Source of the DNA: Ruminococcus flavefaciens
GTDB taxonomy: Bacteria; Bacillota; Clostridia; Oscillospirales; Ruminococcaceae
Assembly (NCBI GenBank): GCA_902762855.1
Contig: CACWPR010000002.1
Location: 1-63,604 of the forward strand
Length of the DNA: 63,604 nt
Direction: 5' to 3'
The translations under genes and the position numbers were made by a program. The notes beneath the pieces are model-generated. The model made no database searches, was not told the origin of the DNA, and was given only the letters and a program-made list of their open reading frames with translations. Below, piece by piece: positions 61,520 through 63,604 of the stretch. The number at the start of each line of letters is the position of its first letter. Positions within the stretch are counted from its first letter, which is position 1.

Positions 61520-62499
61520 TAGGATTCCTCCTGCCTTTTTCGGTAATTCTGGGGTGTCATGCCCATAATGTCACGGAATGCTGCTGAAAATTTTGAAGGG
61601 TTGTCATAACCGAACCGCTGTGCAGTTTCTGCGATAGTCAGTTCGCTGTCGGAGATGAGCATTGCAGCGGCGGATTTCATTTTAAAGCTCTTGATGTACT
61701 GGTAGATAGGAGCTCCGTACACTGCTCTGAAAACCTTACGCAGAGCAGCAGGCGGCATACCGGATATATCAGAGAGCTCGCTGACGGTGAACGACTTTCC
61801 CAACCGGCTCGTTATCAGCGAATGTACATCCTTTACCTTTTCGGTCTGGCTGGCAGGAAAGTACTGCCGCTGCTCCGTCTGCATCTCAGGGTCAATGTCG
61901 CCCAGTAAAAGCAGCAGCTCCACGGTTTTGGCTCTGAAATATTCCAGCCTGACGCTTTTAGGCGGGTGATACAGCTGCGAGAATAGCAGATTCAAACGCT
62001 CATCTGCTCTTATGATGAACTCCTTTTCATCATGGCAGAATCTTTCGCTGAGTGCATCAAGGTCCAGCCTGAGCGTGGGAAAATAACTCCTCAGTGACTC
62101 CTCAGCAAGGCCCTGCATGAAGCCTATCGTCATGCCATGATAGTGGGACAGCGGCAGCTCCACCCGGCCCTTATGGTGTATCCTTCTGTCGATACGGAGG
62201 TCACCTGCCTCCATGTAATATCGTCCTCCAAAGGCATTTTCATGCTCTATGCGCCCTTCACGGCAGTGGTCTATGCACAGTACTGTCTCAGCGTTTTGAT
62301 ACTCCGATACACAGCTTTTCAGGTGGAAGTCGTTGTACATCAGGTAGACTCCCTCAAAAACACGGTACATCGTCATAAAACCCTCTCCGGAGTCGTCGTC
62401 GAGCCTCAGGACTCTGCACTCGCCCTCTGCGGCTATCTCATGGACGTTTGAACCGAAGCCGGCCTTGTCAAGGGTCTCAAAGATGTCCTTGAATATCAT
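61519..62499 (-). CDS. AraC-family regulator, PchR-like
   Basis: A 326-residue protein: an N-terminal sensing part (about 1-200), then a C-terminal AraC HTH (VSELSDISGMPPAALRKVFRAVY and IAETAQRFGYDNPSKFSAAFRD, GMTPQNYRK). The overall layout matches PchR/YbtA regulators, which control iron-siderophore transporters. It heads the operon with the two ABC genes. No clear ribosome site precedes ATG 62499, and an IS481-like element begins within about 50 nt upstream. Confidence 0.85.
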   Translation of the reverse strand: MIFKDIFETLDKAGFGSNVHEIAAEGECRVLRLDDDSGEGFMTMYRVFEGVYLMYNDFHLKSCVSEYQNAETVLCIDHCREGRIEHENAFGGRYYMEAGDLRIDRRIHHKGRVELPLSHYHGMTIGFMQGLAEESLRSYFPTLRLDLDALSERFCHDEKEFIIRADERLNLLFSQLYHPPKSVRLEYFRAKTVELLLLLGDIDPEMQTEQRQYFPASQTEKVKDVHSLITSRLGKSFTVSELSDISGMPPAALRKVFRAVYGAPIYQYIKSFKMKSAAAMLISDSELTIAETAQRFGYDNPSKFSAAFRDIMGMTPQNYRKRQEES

Positions 62500-62544
62500 T
62501 TGTAGTGCTACAATAGATATTGGACAAAAATGAAAAAAAGAATA

Positions 62545-62660
62545 GAGAGATAGACGAAAATCTGTTAGAATAAAGTTACCACACCAAATTCAAGTCAGCG
62601 AAAATCTGTTAGAATAAAGTTACCACACCAAATTCAAGTCAGAAAGAAGGTCTATCTCTC
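62545..62660 (+). repeat. Inverted repeat GAGAGATAGAC / GTCTATCTCTC around the IS leader
   Basis: Perfect 11-bp inverted repeat at 62545-62555 and 62650-62660. The right arm ends exactly before the transposase ATG and covers part of its AAGAAGG ribosome site, so the hairpin could hide the start codon region. Confidence 0.7.
62555..62642 (+). repeat. Two perfect tandem copies of a 44-bp unit
   Basis: Units 62555-62598 and 62599-62642 are identical. The unit begins CGAAAATCTGTTAGAATAAA and ends in CAAATTCAAGTCAG. It is probably a duplicated IS end; only two copies, so no CRISPR. Confidence 0.88.
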
Positions 62661-63590
62661 ATGAATAGTATAACACAAGACATGAAGTTTCGTCAATCCC
62701 TGATGAAGTATGCAGAGAAATATGGTGTAAGCAGAGCAAGCCGAAAATATAATAAAACCCGCTCATACATATATTTCTGGAAAAGCCGCTGGGATGGAAG
62801 TGTGGAATCCCTGGCAGCACAGTCCAAAAAACCGCATCATCATCCTAACGAACATACAGAAGCTGAGATAAAGCTGATAAAGGATCACCGCAGAAGATGC
62901 CCTAACCTTGAATTGCCTGAATTGTGGCACAGGCTTAGAAAAAAAGGCTATAGCCGCTGCATAACAAGCCTTTATCGTGTAATGAAGAAATATGGTATGC
63001 TTCCTCAGAAAAAGGAAAAGAAAAAGCGGATAATTAAGCCTTATGAACAGATGACACACGCAGGCGAGCGTGTTCAGATAGATGTTAAAGTTGTTCCGAG
63101 GAAGTGCATAGCTGATAAGGAATTAAAGCTCTACCAGTATACCGCAATAGACGAATATACTCGCTTGCGTTTTCTGTACGGATATGAAGAACAAAGCACC
63201 TATTCTTCGTCAGACTTTGCGGAACGTGCTGTAAAATGGTTCAAAAAGCATGGTATCACTGTTGAATGTATTCAGACTGATAACGGTTTTGAGTTCACAA
63301 ACCGCTTCTCACCAAGTAAGAAAGACAAGAAGACTATGTTTGAGAATAAACTTGCTGAACTCGGTATAAAGCATAAGCTTATCCGTCCGTATACTCCAAG
63401 GCATAATGGCAAGGTTGAACGCAGTCACCGAGAGGATCATAATAAATTCTACTCATGTCACAGCTTTTTCTCGTGTGCCGATTTGAACGCACAGTTAACT
63501 GTGCGTTCAAATCGAACCAATAACCGTCCTATGCGTCCTCTTAAATGGCTTTCGCCTATCGAATTCTTTCATGCTCACTGTACAATATGA
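62661..63590 (+). CDS. IS481-type transposase (DDE integrase core)
   Basis: A 309-residue transposase. An N-terminal HTH (YGVSRASRKYNKTRSYIYFW) is followed by an rve core: first Asp in VQIDVKVVP, second in IQTDNGFEFTN, and Glu in GKVERSHREDH, the DDE triad. Length is in the IS481 range. The C-terminal part contains a 36-bp perfect palindrome that changes the usual QLxxYNxxxNNRPMRPL region to QLTVRSNRTNNRPMRPL. ATG 62661. Confidence 0.9.
   Translation: MNSITQDMKFRQSLMKYAEKYGVSRASRKYNKTRSYIYFWKSRWDGSVESLAAQSKKPHHHPNEHTEAEIKLIKDHRRRCPNLELPELWHRLRKKGYSRCITSLYRVMKKYGMLPQKKEKKKRIIKPYEQMTHAGERVQIDVKVVPRKCIADKELKLYQYTAIDEYTRLRFLYGYEEQSTYSSSDFAERAVKWFKKHGITVECIQTDNGFEFTNRFSPSKKDKKTMFENKLAELGIKHKLIRPYTPRHNGKVERSHREDHNKFYSCHSFFSCADLNAQLTVRSNRTNNRPMRPLKWLSPIEFFHAHCTI
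63479..63514. repeat. 36-bp perfect palindrome inside the transposase gene
   Basis: Arms of 18 bp (CGATTTGAACGCACAGTT and its exact complement) meet without a spacer at 63496/63497. Confidence 0.95.
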
Positions 63591-63604
63591 TTGACAAACT
63601 TACA

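Larger units (their letters stand above)
62545..63604 (+). mobile_element. IS481-like insertion sequence, right end outside window
   Basis: A transposase gene preceded by a tandem 44-bp repeat and an 11-bp inverted repeat pair. The left end may be near 62545-62570 (TGTTAGAATAAAG). The other end is not in the window, so target duplications cannot be checked. Confidence 0.7.

Noticed and set aside
62555..62642. CRISPR-like repeat
   Set aside because: Only two units, adjacent without spacers.

Overview
The window reads as a chromosomal segment of a Gram-positive, fibre-degrading gut or rumen Firmicute, most like Ruminococcus (inference). The signs are four secreted proteins with type I dockerin repeats, one of them a broken remnant (a GH26-dockerin-esterase, a beta-helix protein, LRR proteins), LPQTG surface proteins with a class D-like sortase, several ABC-F ATPases, OmpR/VanR-type two-component genes, and sharp sigma-A promoters with 17-nt spacers. 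No rRNA, complete tRNA or CRISPR array is visible.

Layout. 1-5044: right-hand end of a small nonribosomal peptide cluster (thioesterase tail, carrier protein, free-standing cyclisation domain, Cy-A-PCP module broken by an in-frame TAG). 5140-12257: housekeeping and surface genes (NrnA-like DHH phosphoesterase, lipoprotein, LPQTG protein plus sortase, glycerate kinase, a receiver/GGDEF-like protein, GNAT). 12298-18680: an RNA-repair locus, with a divergent WYL-WYL-HD operon facing rtcB, a roughly 480-nt structured non-coding array, and a Ro60-like/DUF2828 vWA protein. 18880-22275: two convergent ABC-F genes. 22580-28322: four co-oriented genes of unknown role (membrane zinc-ribbon proteins, a double-HTH regulator, a large membrane-anchored HExxH protein with a DUF2135-like tail). 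28369-32857: lipoprotein, ACT-ACT-metallo-beta-lactamase protein, LRR-dockerin protein, small kinase. 32868-35873: flavodoxin and alcohol dehydrogenase (frameshifted) behind a promoter with two palindromic operators, and a divergent membrane-flavodoxin fusion. 36030-41987: radical SAM protein, GH26-dockerin-esterase (broken by TAA) and a divergent sugar-sensor/AraC regulator. 42072-48114: an orphan histidine kinase and a complete RR-HK-ABC-permease operon. 48280-57978: AGCS symporter, cyclase-family hydrolase, dockerin and LRR proteins, a 31-aa peptide gene, a broken papain-like peptidase, a second LPQTG protein. 58042-62499: AraC regulator with a heterodimeric ABC transporter pair. 62545-end: a partial IS481-like element.

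The most interesting part is 16715-17195. At least six tandem modules each have a closing helix whose 5' strand is followed within 0-2 nt by ACAGCA (ACTGCA in one), and four of the helices are bounded by TAAG...CTTG while their inner pairs differ with pairing kept. Two modules contain tRNA T-arm-like hairpins. Lying between rtcB and a Ro-like gene, they look like an unusual array of Y-RNA-like / tRNA-mimic RNAs.

Three long genes are interrupted by single events (TAG at 3563, a C5-run frameshift at 33527, TAA at 37618). Either the strain is losing these functions or the assembly carries errors; this cannot be settled from the sequence alone.
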